From Pseudidiomarina indica (lineage in GTDB: Bacteria > Pseudomonadota > Gammaproteobacteria > Enterobacterales > Alteromonadaceae), in the NCBI RefSeq assembly GCF_900104245.1, contig NZ_FMXN01000003.1, positions 1-64,000 on the forward strand: 64,000 nucleotides of DNA. The letters run 5' to 3'. The notes below the pieces were generated by a model. It saw only the letters and a program-made list of their open reading frames with translations, searched no databases and was not told where the DNA came from. Each line of letters opens with the position of its first letter. Position 1 is the stretch's first letter. A program made the position numbers and the translations under genes. Positions 45,066 to 54,496 of the stretch are shown here, one piece after another.

Positions 45066-45099
45066 GGCTAAAGTAGCATCGTTAGATCTCAGGAAAGCT

Positions 45100-45855
45100 A
45101 TGACATTTCAGCGCATACAACCGACCAAATTGTCTGACGTCATCATGGAACGGATTGAGGCCATGATTGTGGACGGCACTTTGAAAGCGGGCACGCGGTT
45201 GCCTTCTGAGCGTGATCTTGCCGCGCAGTTTTCGGTCTCTCGACCCAGCCTGCGCGAAGCCATTCAAAAATTGGAAGCGCGGGGACTGGTAGAACGTCGC
45301 CAAGGAGGGGGAACCTTCGTTAGCGATAATCTGCAAGAACGTGTCGCGGAACCTTTATTAGAGCTGTTATTGCAGCATCCTGAATCACAGTTCGACTTAC
45401 TTGAATTTCGCCACGCACTGGAAGGAATTTCTTCCTATTATGCAGCGCTACGAGGCACGCCGCCTGACATCGAAGCCATTCATGGCGCCTTCGCGAAGTT
45501 AAAAAAAGAATCCGGCCAAGATCCGGCTGAACAAGCACAGACTTTGATGGATTTTAACCTGCGCATTACCGAGGCCTCCCACAATGTGGTGTTGCTGCAC
45601 TTAGTGCGTAGTATGCAGGGAATTTTGCAGCGCAATATTCAACAAAACTTGCAGGACCTTGCACATAAAGCAGGGGTGATGCAGCAACTTCATGAACACC
45701 GCCGCCACATCGTGGCCGCTATTGCGGCGGGTGAACCTGAGCAGGCGCGAGAGGCGTGCCATCAGTTACTCGCTTACATTGAACATGCGTTGTTAGCCTC
45801 GAATCGAGAGCAATCTCGTATTCAACGCTCACTACGCCGAACTCAGCAAGGGTAA
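45100..45855 (+). CDS. pdhR: Pyruvate-responsive repressor PdhR (GntR family)
   Basis: PdhR represses the pyruvate dehydrogenase operon until pyruvate binds. The 251-residue protein has an N-terminal winged helix (about 10-75: KLSDVIMERIEAMIVDGTLK, RLPSERDLAAQFSVSRPSLR, then RRQGGGTFV) and a helical FCD effector domain (about 90-240) with DFNLRITEASHN and HRRHIVAAI metal/effector motifs. The start at 45100 is chosen for AGGAAAG upstream; the frame is open to 45064, but that start codon lies inside the operator. Confidence 0.95.
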   Translation: MTFQRIQPTKLSDVIMERIEAMIVDGTLKAGTRLPSERDLAAQFSVSRPSLREAIQKLEARGLVERRQGGGTFVSDNLQERVAEPLLELLLQHPESQFDLLEFRHALEGISSYYAALRGTPPDIEAIHGAFAKLKKESGQDPAEQAQTLMDFNLRITEASHNVVLLHLVRSMQGILQRNIQQNLQDLAHKAGVMQQLHEHRRHIVAAIAAGEPEQAREACHQLLAYIEHALLASNREQSRIQRSLRRTQQG

Positions 45856-45865
45856 GGACAGAAGT

Positions 45866-48535
45866 ATGACCGACCATTTGAACGTAGATATTGATCCGCA
45901 AGAAACCCGCGAGTGGTTAGAAGCCCTCGAAGTTGTGTTAGAGGAAGATGGCCCGGAACGAGGTCATTTTCTATTAGAAAACCTGATTGATAAGGCGCGT
46001 CGCAGTGGTGCCTACTTACCCTTTACTGCGACCACCGCTTATTTAAATACCATTCCGGCCAGCCAAGAGCCGACCATGCCGGGTAACCGCACCATTGAAG
46101 CGCGCATTCGTGCTGCCATTCGTTGGAACGCGTTAGCGATGGTATTACGTGCCTCACAAAAGGAATTGGAATTAGGCGGGCACATTTCCAGCTTTTCGTC
46201 ATCGGCGATGTTATACGATGTGGGCTTTAACCACTTTTTCCGCGCGGCGACAGAAGAAGGCGGCGGTGACTTTTTATTCATCCAAGGGCACGTTAGCCCA
46301 GGAATTTATGCGCGCGCTTTCTTAGAAGGTCGCCTTACGGAAGAGCAGCTGATTAACTTCCGTCAAGAAGTGGGCGGCAATGGCCTGTCATCCTACCCGC
46401 ATCCTCATTTAATGCCGGAGTTTTGGCAATTCCCAACGGTATCGATGGGCTTAGGACCGATTCAAGCCATTTATCAAGCACGTTACCTGAAATACCTCAC
46501 GGATCGCGGCATTAAAGATTGCTCGAATCAGCGGGTGTATTGCTTCCTGGGTGATGGTGAAGTGGACGAGCCAGAAAGCTTGGGTGCGATTGGTTTGGCA
46601 AGCCGTGAAGGCCTCGACAACCTGACCTTTATTGTCAACTGTAACTTGCAGCGCTTGGATGGCCCAGTGCGCGGCAATGGCAAGATCATTCAAGAACTGG
46701 AAGGCACCTTCCGTGGAGCGGGTTGGGAAGTCATCAAGGTGATTTGGGGCCGCTACTGGGATCCGTTATTACACCGTGACACCGACGGCGCCCTTGCTGA
46801 GATCATGCAAGAAACCGTTGATGGTGAGTATCAGAACTACAAAGCCAAAGGCGGTGCTTATACACGTGAACACTTCTTTGGTAAGAGCGAAGCCACCAAA
46901 GCGATGGTTGCGAACCTCACCGATGAAGACATTTGGCGCCTCAACCGCGGTGGTCACGACCCAATGAAGGTGTATGCAGCGTACGATCGTGCGGTGAACA
47001 CCAAGGGCCGTCCAACCGTGATTCTAGCCAAAACCGTAAAAGGTTACGGCATGGGTGAAGCGGGTGAAGGGAAAAACATTGCGCACCAAGTGAAGAAAAT
47101 GGACTTGGATGCGATTAAGCACTTCCGTGATCGTTTTAATATTCCGATCAAAGACGAAGAATTGGCATCGATTCCATTCTATCGCTTCCCAGAAGATAGC
47201 GAAGAAATGCAATACATCCGTGAGCGCCGCGAAGCGCTTGGTGGTTACTTGCCAAAACGCCGCAAACAAACCAGTGTTGAGTTGGAAATTCCGTCATTAA
47301 AAGCATTCGAAGCCATTACTAAAGGTTCGGGCGAGCGTGAAATTTCTAGCACCATGGCGTTTGTTCGCGTGCTGAATGCGCTGCTTAAAGATAAAAATAT
47401 TGGGAAGCGAATTGTTCCGATTATTCCTGATGAAGCACGGACATTTGGGATGGAAGGTTTATTCCGCCAAGTAGGAATTTACTCCAGCCAAGGCCAGAAA
47501 TATGTGCCTCAAGATGCGGACCAAGTTGCCTATTATCGTGAAGATAAGAAAGGCCAGGTGTTGCAAGAAGGGATTAACGAACTCGGTGCAATGGCATCGT
47601 GGGTCGCGGCTGCAACAAGTTATTCCACCAACAACGAGCCGATGATTCCATTCTATATTTACTACTCGATGTTCGGTTTCCAGCGCGTAGGCGATTTGGT
47701 GTGGGCAGCGGGTGATAGTCATGCACGCGGGTTCTTAGTGGGGGGTACGGCAGGTCGTACAACGTTAAACGGCGAAGGGTTACAGCACCAAGATGGCAGC
47801 AGCCATATCCTATTTAACACAGTCCCTAACTGTATTACCTATGATCCGACCTATGGCTACGAAGTGGCCGTGATCGTACAAGATGGTCTCCGTCGCATGT
47901 ATGGTGACCAAGAGAACGTGTTCTATTACCTCACCGTGATGAACGAAAACTACGTTCAACCGGCGATGCCTGAAGGGGTTGAAGAAGGCATCTTGAAAGG
48001 CTTGTACTTGCTTGAAACCCAAACAGCGAAAAATGCTCAAGGCGAAGTACAGTTGTTAGGCTCAGGCACGATTCTGCAACAAGTCCGTAAAGCGGCCACC
48101 CTACTCGCCAATGACTTTGGCATTAACGCCAAAGTTTATAGCGCAACGTCATTCAATGAGCTGGCGCGTGATGGCTATGATGTGGAGCGCTACAACATGT
48201 TGCATCCTGATGAACAGCCTAAGCAAGCGTACATCACGCAAGTACTAAGCGATGCAAAAGGGCCGACCGTTGCGGCAACCGATTACATGAAGCAATACGC
48301 GGACCAAGTTCGTGCATGGGTCCCAACACCTTATAAAGTGTTAGGTACCGATGGGTATGGTCGTTCTGATAGCCGTGAGAATTTGCGCCGTCACTTCGAG
48401 GTGAGTGCTGAATACGTGGTCGTTGCTGCGCTCAGCGAGTTGGCCAAAGCAGGCACCATCGATAGCAAAGTGGTCGCGAAAGCGATTGCGGATTACGGCA
48501 TCGATACCAACAAAATCAACCCATTGTATGCGTAA
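45866..48535 (+). CDS. aceE: Pyruvate dehydrogenase E1 component
   Basis: This homodimeric thiamine-diphosphate enzyme decarboxylates pyruvate and acetylates the lipoyl groups of AceF. The 889-residue protein matches the E. coli type (about 887). Visible motifs are the ThDP-binding GDGEVDEPES with NLQRLDGPVRGNGK, HISSFSSSAMLYDVGFNHFF and the C-terminal DGYGRSDSRENLRRHFEV. It is ten bases downstream of pdhR and 21 upstream of aceF. Confidence 0.98.
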   Translation: MTDHLNVDIDPQETREWLEALEVVLEEDGPERGHFLLENLIDKARRSGAYLPFTATTAYLNTIPASQEPTMPGNRTIEARIRAAIRWNALAMVLRASQKELELGGHISSFSSSAMLYDVGFNHFFRAATEEGGGDFLFIQGHVSPGIYARAFLEGRLTEEQLINFRQEVGGNGLSSYPHPHLMPEFWQFPTVSMGLGPIQAIYQARYLKYLTDRGIKDCSNQRVYCFLGDGEVDEPESLGAIGLASREGLDNLTFIVNCNLQRLDGPVRGNGKIIQELEGTFRGAGWEVIKVIWGRYWDPLLHRDTDGALAEIMQETVDGEYQNYKAKGGAYTREHFFGKSEATKAMVANLTDEDIWRLNRGGHDPMKVYAAYDRAVNTKGRPTVILAKTVKGYGMGEAGEGKNIAHQVKKMDLDAIKHFRDRFNIPIKDEELASIPFYRFPEDSEEMQYIRERREALGGYLPKRRKQTSVELEIPSLKAFEAITKGSGEREISSTMAFVRVLNALLKDKNIGKRIVPIIPDEARTFGMEGLFRQVGIYSSQGQKYVPQDADQVAYYREDKKGQVLQEGINELGAMASWVAAATSYSTNNEPMIPFYIYYSMFGFQRVGDLVWAAGDSHARGFLVGGTAGRTTLNGEGLQHQDGSSHILFNTVPNCITYDPTYGYEVAVIVQDGLRRMYGDQENVFYYLTVMNENYVQPAMPEGVEEGILKGLYLLETQTAKNAQGEVQLLGSGTILQQVRKAATLLANDFGINAKVYSATSFNELARDGYDVERYNMLHPDEQPKQAYITQVLSDAKGPTVAATDYMKQYADQVRAWVPTPYKVLGTDGYGRSDSRENLRRHFEVSAEYVVVAALSELAKAGTIDSKVVAKAIADYGIDTNKINPLYA

Positions 48536-48556
48536 GCAAGGGCTGCGGAGGTAACC

Positions 48557-50236
48557 ATGGCAGAATTACATGAAGTGAAAGCCCCAGATGTGGGTGGTGA
48601 TGAAGTTGAAATCATCGAAGTCTTAGTGAGTCAAGGCGACGAAGTGGCCGTTGAGGACTCATTAATCACGGTTGAAACCGATAAAGCAACAATGGATATT
48701 CCAGCACCGATCAGTGGTGTGGTTGCTGAATTGAAGGTGAAAGTAGGTGATAAAATTAAAGAGGGCGACTTGATCGCTCTCTTTGAAGCGGCTGCACCAG
48801 CAGAGGAAGCAGCTCCTGCAGCGCCTGCAGCGAGTGAGGAACCAGCTCCAGCTCCAGCTGAAGCCGAGGCCGAACCAGAAACAGCAGCGCCAGCTACAGA
48901 CGTTGCCGCAGCACCCGCAGCAACCGTGAGTGAAACCATTGAAGTGACAGTGCCTGATATCGGCACTGATAGCGAAGTGGATGTCATCGAAGTGTTGGTG
49001 AGCGTGGGCGACGAAATCGAGGCCGAAGCAGGTTTAATTACGCTTGAAACGGATAAGGCAACGATGGACGTGCCAAGTCCAGCGGCGGGTGTGGTTGAAT
49101 CGGTTGCTGTTAAAGTGGGTGATAAAGTTGGCCAAGGGGCGTTGGTGATTACCTTAACCACGCAAGCGACGGCTCCAGCTGCTGCTACAGCGCCTGCGCC
49201 GGCAGCTTCCACAGAAACCAACACGGTGAGCGAACCAGCTCCGGTTGAAGCACCACGCAAACCACCGGTTCCTGACCATCCATTGGATAAGAAGGAAAAA
49301 GTCGATGGGTTGGCGTATGCATCTCCTGCGGTTCGTCGATTAGCCAATGAGTTTGGGGTCGACTTATTGCAAGTTACCGGAACCGGGCGTAAACAGCGTA
49401 TTCTTAAGGAAGACGTGCAAGAGTACGTGAAATACGAATTATCGCGTCCGAAAGCCACTGCTGCAGCGGGTGTTGCACAAGGCGCGGGTGGCTTGCAAGT
49501 GATTGCCCAACCCAAAGTTGATTTCAGCAAATTTGGGGAAGTGGAAGAAGTTGCCCTCACGCGCATCCAAAAAATCTCAGGTCCTAACTTGCATCGCAAC
49601 TGGGTCACCATTCCTCATGTGACACAATTTGACGAAGCCGACATCACTGAGATGGAAGCATTCCGCAAGCAAGAAAATGAGTTGCAAGCGAAGAAAAAAG
49701 ACGGTGTTAAAATCACCCCATTGGTGTTCATTATGAAGGCGGCCGCCAAAGCACTGCGTGAATTCCCAGTGTTTAACTCCTCATTGTCTGAGGATGGCGA
49801 ACATCTCATTATGAAGAAATATGTTCATATCGGGATTGCGGTCGACACCCCTAACGGTCTCGTGGTTCCGGTGATTCGTGATGTGGACACCAAAGGCATT
49901 TATGAGTTATCCGAAGAGTTGGTCGAAATCAGTACCAAAGCTCGTGATGGGAAACTGAAAGCCACCGATATGCAGGGCGGATGTTTCTCTATTTCAAGTC
50001 TAGGTGGTATAGGTGGAACGGCATTTACACCGATTGTGAACGCTCCTGAAGTGGCCATCTTAGGCGTTTCGCGGAGTGAAATGAAACCACAATGGAACGG
50101 CAGCGAGTTTGTTCCTCGGTTAATGTTGCCATTAAGCTTAAGCTACGACCATCGTGTGATTGACGGCGCGTTGGCGGCACGGTTTAGTGTGTACTTAAGC
50201 GCAGTACTCTCAGATATTCGTAAATTGATTCTATAA
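48557..50236 (+). CDS. aceF: Dihydrolipoamide acetyltransferase E2 component, two lipoyl domains
   Basis: AceF forms the core of the pyruvate dehydrogenase complex and transfers acetyl groups to CoA. The 559-residue protein has two lipoyl domains (about 2-75, lipoyl K43; about 126-199, K167) joined by Ala/Pro/Glu-rich linkers, a peripheral-subunit-binding domain (about 253-290, [16 protein letters not shown]) and the catalytic domain (about 325-559) with [16 protein letters not shown]. coli has three lipoyl domains; two is common elsewhere. Confidence 0.97.
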   Translation: MAELHEVKAPDVGGDEVEIIEVLVSQGDEVAVEDSLITVETDKATMDIPAPISGVVAELKVKVGDKIKEGDLIALFEAAAPAEEAAPAAPAASEEPAPAPAEAEAEPETAAPATDVAAAPAATVSETIEVTVPDIGTDSEVDVIEVLVSVGDEIEAEAGLITLETDKATMDVPSPAAGVVESVAVKVGDKVGQGALVITLTTQATAPAAATAPAPAASTETNTVSEPAPVEAPRKPPVPDHPLDKKEKVDGLAYASPAVRRLANEFGVDLLQVTGTGRKQRILKEDVQEYVKYELSRPKATAAAGVAQGAGGLQVIAQPKVDFSKFGEVEEVALTRIQKISGPNLHRNWVTIPHVTQFDEADITEMEAFRKQENELQAKKKDGVKITPLVFIMKAAAKALREFPVFNSSLSEDGEHLIMKKYVHIGIAVDTPNGLVVPVIRDVDTKGIYELSEELVEISTKARDGKLKATDMQGGCFSISSLGGIGGTAFTPIVNAPEVAILGVSRSEMKPQWNGSEFVPRLMLPLSLSYDHRVIDGALAARFSVYLSAVLSDIRKLIL

Positions 50237-50237
50237 G

Positions 50238-50267
50238 TTCAACAAATCGTCGCGGGGCTGTTATAAT
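50238..50267 (+). promoter_or_regulatory. Candidate lpdA promoter inside the hairpin
   Basis: The loop of the hairpin contains TATAAT (50262-50267) preceded by TGT, an extended -10, with a poor -35 (TTCAAC, 50238) 18 bases upstream. LpdA is also needed by 2-oxoglutarate dehydrogenase, so independent transcription would make sense. Confidence 0.4.
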
Positions 50268-50279
50268 CAGCCCCAACGT
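50254..50279 (+). terminator. Hairpin between aceF and lpdA
   Basis: GGGGCTG (50254-50260) pairs with CAGCCCC (50268-50274) around TTATAAT, followed shortly by five T. It is a weak intrinsic terminator or attenuator that would lower lpdA expression from the pdh promoter. Confidence 0.6.
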
Positions 50280-50305
50280 TTTTACCGAATCCAAACGAGG
50301 TTGAT

Positions 50306-51739
50306 ATGAGCAAAGAAGTGAAGGCCCAAGTTGTCGTTCTTGGTGGCGGCCCAGGTGGTTACTCCGCAGCATTCCGCGCTGCCGATCTAGGTTTAGAGAC
50401 CGTAATTGTAGAGCGTTATAGCACGTTAGGTGGGGTGTGCTTAAACGTTGGCTGTATCCCTTCCAAAGCATTGTTGCACTTGGCCAAGCATATTGAAGAC
50501 GCGAAACACACAGGTGCGCAAGGAATTGATTTCGGTGCTCCTAAAATTGACCTCGACAAAATTCGTCAGCACAAAGAAAACGTGATTGGCCAATTAACCG
50601 GCGGCTTGTCGCAAATGTCTAAACTGCGCAAAGTGAAAGTGGTCACCGGTGTGGGTGAGTTTGCCAGTGATAAGCAGCTCAAAGTTACCGATAACGATGG
50701 TCAAGTGACCGTCGTGAATTTCGAGCACGCAATTATTGCTGCAGGCTCGCAATCAATTAAACTGCCATTTGTGCCACATGATGACGAGCGCGTTTGGGAT
50801 TCTACCGCAGCTCTTGAACTACGCTATATTCCAGAGCGTATGTTGATTCTAGGTGGCGGTATTATTGGTTTGGAAATGGGCTGTGTTTACAGTGCCTTAG
50901 GGGCGAAAGTTGATGTCGTAGAAATGACTGAACAACTGATCCCACCTGCTGATAAAGACATTATTAAAGCTTTCACTAAGTCAATTTCGAAGAAGTTCGA
51001 CAACATTATGTTGAACACGAAAGCGGCGAAAGTTGAAGCGAAAAAAGATGGCATTTATGTCACTTTTGAAGGCGACAAAGCGCCAGAGAAGCCAGTTAAG
51101 TATGATGCCGTTCTCGTGGCGGTAGGTCGTGCACCAAACGGTAACAAAATTGGTGCCGAAAATGCAGGGATTAAGGTATCTGACCGTGGCTTTATTGAAG
51201 TGGATAAGCAACAGCGTACCAACGTTAGCAATATCTTCGCCATCGGCGATATTGTTGGCCAACCCATGTTAGCGCACAAAGCTGCTCACGAAGGTCACGT
51301 TGCCGCTGAGGTGATTGCGGGTAAGAAGCACTACTTCGATCCAAAATTAATTCCATCCATCGCTTACACAGATCCAGAAGTTGCGTGGGCGGGCTTAACC
51401 GAGAAAGAAGCCAAAGCACAAGGCATTGAATACGAAGCAGCGGTATTCCCATGGGCAGCCTCTGGCCGCGCCATCGCACAAGGTGCAACCGACGGTTTCA
51501 CCAAGCTATTGTTTGACAAAAACAATCGGATTATCGGTGGCGCCATTGTTGGTTCCAATGCCGGTGAATTGTTGGGTGAAATCTGTTTAGCGATTGAAAT
51601 GGGTTGTGATGCAGAAGACATCGCGTTAACCGTTCATGCGCACCCAACATTGCACGAGTCAATTGGCATGGCTGCGCAAATTTTTGAAGGCAGTATTACC
51701 GACCTGCCAAATAAAAAGGCCAACAAAAAGGCGAAGTAA
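50306..51739 (+). CDS. lpdA: Dihydrolipoamide dehydrogenase E3
   Basis: LpdA is the FAD enzyme that reoxidises dihydrolipoyl groups of the pyruvate and 2-oxoglutarate dehydrogenase complexes with NAD. The 477-residue protein has the FAD loop VLGGGPGGYSAAFRAADLG, redox disulfide C45-x4-C50 (GGVCLNVGCIPSK), the NAD loop LILGGGIIGLEMG, the second FAD motif IFAIGDIVGQPML and the catalytic HAHPTLHE. It is the last gene of the operon. Confidence 0.98.
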   Translation: MSKEVKAQVVVLGGGPGGYSAAFRAADLGLETVIVERYSTLGGVCLNVGCIPSKALLHLAKHIEDAKHTGAQGIDFGAPKIDLDKIRQHKENVIGQLTGGLSQMSKLRKVKVVTGVGEFASDKQLKVTDNDGQVTVVNFEHAIIAAGSQSIKLPFVPHDDERVWDSTAALELRYIPERMLILGGGIIGLEMGCVYSALGAKVDVVEMTEQLIPPADKDIIKAFTKSISKKFDNIMLNTKAAKVEAKKDGIYVTFEGDKAPEKPVKYDAVLVAVGRAPNGNKIGAENAGIKVSDRGFIEVDKQQRTNVSNIFAIGDIVGQPMLAHKAAHEGHVAAEVIAGKKHYFDPKLIPSIAYTDPEVAWAGLTEKEAKAQGIEYEAAVFPWAASGRAIAQGATDGFTKLLFDKNNRIIGGAIVGSNAGELLGEICLAIEMGCDAEDIALTVHAHPTLHESIGMAAQIFEGSITDLPNKKANKKAK

Positions 51740-51779
51740 TTCAGCCACAAGCCTTAATTTGATGCATCCGTTGATGCAT

Positions 51780-51811
51780 AAAAGCCCAACCTTAGTGTTG
51801 GGCTTTTGTTT
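51780..51811 (+). terminator. Intrinsic terminator after lpdA
   Basis: AAAAGCCCAAC (51780-51790) pairs with GTTGGGCTTTT (51797-51807), loop CTTAGT, followed by more T. This is the most classical rho-independent terminator in the window. Confidence 0.9.
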
Positions 51812-51925
51812 TTGCGATAAAGAAATAAGCCCATGCGATACATCGCAAAGCTTTTCAGTTGTACCAAGGCGTTACTTGGCTTAAGGTAAGCAAGTGATTA
51901 TTTCAATGAACAACGGGGAACCCCA

Positions 51926-53992
51926 ATGACTAAATTAAGTACCATAGCCTTGAGCGTTGCGCTGGCCTTAGGTGTCGCTGCTTGCTCACCACAGCAAACT
52001 GAACAACAGCAAACGTCAGCCGCTGCTCAGCAAGAGCAACAGCAATTGACTTCAGGATTACGCTTAGACGCCTTTAACACCAATGTTCGCCCACAGGATA
52101 ACCTGTTCCAATATGTGAATGGCACTTGGTATGACAACACTGAAATGCCTGCGGATAAGTCCCGTATTGGTTCATTCCTTGAATTGCGCGAACTTAACCA
52201 GGAGCGCTTACGTGGCTTGATTGAAAAAGCCTCTGCGCAAAATGCTGCGGCAGGCACGAATGAACAAAAAATTGGTGACTTTTTTAACAGCTATATGGAC
52301 GTTGAGACACTGAATGAGCTGGGGTATCAGCCAATCGCTGACGATTTAGCTGCTATTGCGGCAATTGAAACCCATGACGATGTCGTTGAACGGTTTGCAG
52401 AGTTAACCAAAATGGGTGTTGGCGGTCCGTTTGGTTTCTATGTCTACGGCGATAAGAAAAATCCAACCCACAACGGCTTGTACATGTCGCAGTCAGGCTT
52501 GAACTTACCTGACCGTGATTATTACTTGAAAGATGATGAAAAGTCGGTCGAAATTCGTGCGGCCTACAAAGCCTACATCCAAGATGTTCTTGACTTAGTT
52601 GATTATGCAGACGCAGCCGCCGCTGCCGATGCGGTGTTAGCCCTTGAGACCCAAATTGCTGAGGTGCAGTGGAGCCGCGTTGAAAGTCGTAACGCAGATA
52701 AAACTTATAACCCGCAGTCACGGGAAGACATGCGCCAACTGCTGAACACCTTTGATTTCGACCGTTATGCGGAAATTACGGGCATTGATGCAGCCGATGA
52801 ATACATCGTGTCACAATTGAGCTACTTCGAGAAATTCGGCGAAATGTTCACCGATATTGATGTTGAAACTTGGAAGCATTACCTGACGTTACGTACGGTG
52901 AACCGCTACGCGTCACTCCTGAGTGAAGAAATCAGCGATCGTCGCTTCGAGTTCTATGGCAAAGTTCTGAATGGTACACCAGAGCAAGAACCACGCTGGA
53001 AGCGCGGGGTTGATGCAACCAACGGTGCGCTGGGTGAAGTTTTAGGCCAAATGTATGTTGAGAAATACTTCCCGCCGGCAGCTAAAAAGCGCATGGAAGA
53101 ATTGGTCGCGAACTTAATTGAAGCGTACGGCGAATCCATTCAAGAATTGGAGTGGATGTCTCCCGAAACGAAAGAAAAAGCGCTGGAAAAATTAGGCAAG
53201 TTCAAGCCGTACGTTGGTTATCCAAGCGAATGGCGCGATTACTCAAAGTTGTCCGTTGATAACAACCTCCTTGACAACGTCAAACGTTCATACGCGTTTG
53301 AATACGCCGAGCAAATCGCAGAAATTGGCCAACCAGTGAAAGAAGAAGACTGGGGCATGACACCGCAAACTGTGAATGCGTATTACAGCCCAGTGCGTAA
53401 TGAAATCGTGTTCCCTGCGGGTATTTTGCAGCCGCCATTCTTTGATATGGAAGCCGAAGATGCGGTGAACTACGGTGGTATCGGTGCAGTGATTGGCCAC
53501 GAGTTGGGTCATGGATTTGATGACCAGGGTTCAAAATACGATGGTGATGGCAACCTGAATAGCTGGTGGACAGAATCAGACCGTGTTGCATTTGATGAGC
53601 GTGGTGCGAAGTTAGCAGCGCAATACTCCAGCTACGAAGTCATTCCAGATGTCTTCATCAACGGCAAGTTAACCTTAGGTGAAAACATTGGTGACTTAGC
53701 CGGCTTAACCATCGCGTATCGCGCGTATATTAACTCATTAGACGGTAAACCATCGCCAGTAATGGATGGCTTCACTGGTGAGCAACGCGTGTTCCTTGGT
53801 TGGGCACAAGTATGGAAAAACAAATCACGTGATGAGTTTGTCCGTAACCAAGTGTTGAGCGATCCACACTCACCTGCGGACTTCCGTGTGAACGGTACCG
53901 TGGTGAACATCCCAGCTTTCTATGAAGCCTTTGATGTGAAGCCAGGCGATAAGTTGTACTTAGCACCGGAAGAGCGCGTGACCATCTGGTAA
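51926..53992 (+). CDS. Exported M13-family (PepO/neprilysin-like) metallopeptidase, lipoprotein
   Basis: The 688-residue zinc endopeptidase has a signal peptide with lipobox VAAC (C20), so it is probably lipid-anchored in the envelope. A Gln-rich spacer follows, then the M13 N-terminal helical domain (about 50-430) and the catalytic domain. The zinc site is H525-E-L-G-H529, with the third ligand E586 in GENIGDLAG. The conserved NAYYSPVRNEIVFPAGILQP precedes it. It is monocistronic, with hairpin terminators on both sides. A role in peptide nutrition or envelope peptide clearance is likely, but the substrate is unknown. Confidence 0.93.
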   Translation: MTKLSTIALSVALALGVAACSPQQTEQQQTSAAAQQEQQQLTSGLRLDAFNTNVRPQDNLFQYVNGTWYDNTEMPADKSRIGSFLELRELNQERLRGLIEKASAQNAAAGTNEQKIGDFFNSYMDVETLNELGYQPIADDLAAIAAIETHDDVVERFAELTKMGVGGPFGFYVYGDKKNPTHNGLYMSQSGLNLPDRDYYLKDDEKSVEIRAAYKAYIQDVLDLVDYADAAAAADAVLALETQIAEVQWSRVESRNADKTYNPQSREDMRQLLNTFDFDRYAEITGIDAADEYIVSQLSYFEKFGEMFTDIDVETWKHYLTLRTVNRYASLLSEEISDRRFEFYGKVLNGTPEQEPRWKRGVDATNGALGEVLGQMYVEKYFPPAAKKRMEELVANLIEAYGESIQELEWMSPETKEKALEKLGKFKPYVGYPSEWRDYSKLSVDNNLLDNVKRSYAFEYAEQIAEIGQPVKEEDWGMTPQTVNAYYSPVRNEIVFPAGILQPPFFDMEAEDAVNYGGIGAVIGHELGHGFDDQGSKYDGDGNLNSWWTESDRVAFDERGAKLAAQYSSYEVIPDVFINGKLTLGENIGDLAGLTIAYRAYINSLDGKPSPVMDGFTGEQRVFLGWAQVWKNKSRDEFVRNQVLSDPHSPADFRVNGTVVNIPAFYEAFDVKPGDKLYLAPEERVTIW

Positions 53993-54015
53993 TTCGCACT
54001 CGGTGATGACGTAAC

Positions 54016-54050
54016 AAACCCACTGCTAGCGTTTTGTTGGTAGTGGGTTT
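54016..54050 (+). terminator. Hairpin terminator after the M13 peptidase gene
   Basis: AAACCCACT (54016-54024) pairs with AGTGGGTTT (54042-54050) around a 17-base loop. A TATACT at 54050-54055 immediately after could be the -10 of the next gene. Confidence 0.6.
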
Positions 54051-54062
54051 ATACTTTGTGCC

Positions 54063-54425
54063 ATGCGAATACTGATGCTCGTTTGGTTGATGATTGGACT
54101 GATGCTGGCGCCGATGGCGATACCGGCCAGTGCCGATGTGCATGATTCACCAACGCTGCAGACGTTACCTACCTTTGACCACCACGAACTTCAATCCAGC
54201 CATGATTGCTGTCCGGAAGATGCTCCAGGCATCACCTCTCAGTCGGACCATCAATGCGAACAAGACTGTCTGGATTGCCCCCATTTATGTCATGTCACAG
54301 GAAGTGCACTGGTGCGTCATCCAACACCCTTGCTGAACTTATCCCAGACCCTTGCAAGATTGGGGGATAGCGGGAAGCCGGGCAATCATCCTGACGATCA
54401 ATTACGCCCTCCAATGCTGCTGTAA
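54063..54425 (+). CDS. Small exported Cys/His-rich protein of a copper efflux operon
   Basis: The 120-residue product has a signal peptide (about 1-24, ending ASAD) and a dense Cys/His block (H40, H41, H47, C49, C50, H63, C65, C69, C72, H74, C76, H77) followed by a Pro/Leu-rich tail without Cys. This pattern suggests metal binding in the periplasm. Similar small proteins precede CusBA-type operons in marine bacteria, but I cannot name a characterised family. It is 71 bases upstream of cusB on the same strand. Confidence 0.75.
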   Translation: MRILMLVWLMIGLMLAPMAIPASADVHDSPTLQTLPTFDHHELQSSHDCCPEDAPGITSQSDHQCEQDCLDCPHLCHVTGSALVRHPTPLLNLSQTLARLGDSGKPGNHPDDQLRPPMLL

Positions 54426-54443
54426 CTTCATGCTAGTAATACG

Positions 54444-54461
54444 CATCGCGTGATCGCGATG
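54444..54461 (+). other. Hairpin in the leader of cusB
   Basis: CATCGCG (54444-54450) pairs with CGCGATG (54455-54461) around TGAT, followed by TTCTTT. It could attenuate transcription between the small Cys/His protein and cusB, giving more of the former. Confidence 0.4.
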
Positions 54462-54496
54462 TTCTTTATATTGTCTAGAAGAAACAGGGGTTTACC

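Noticed and set aside
48631-49611. Long reverse-strand open frame (326 codons) opposite aceF
   Set aside because: It is a mirror of the Ala/Pro/Glu-rich lipoyl linkers, low in complexity and without family motifs, while aceF is certain.
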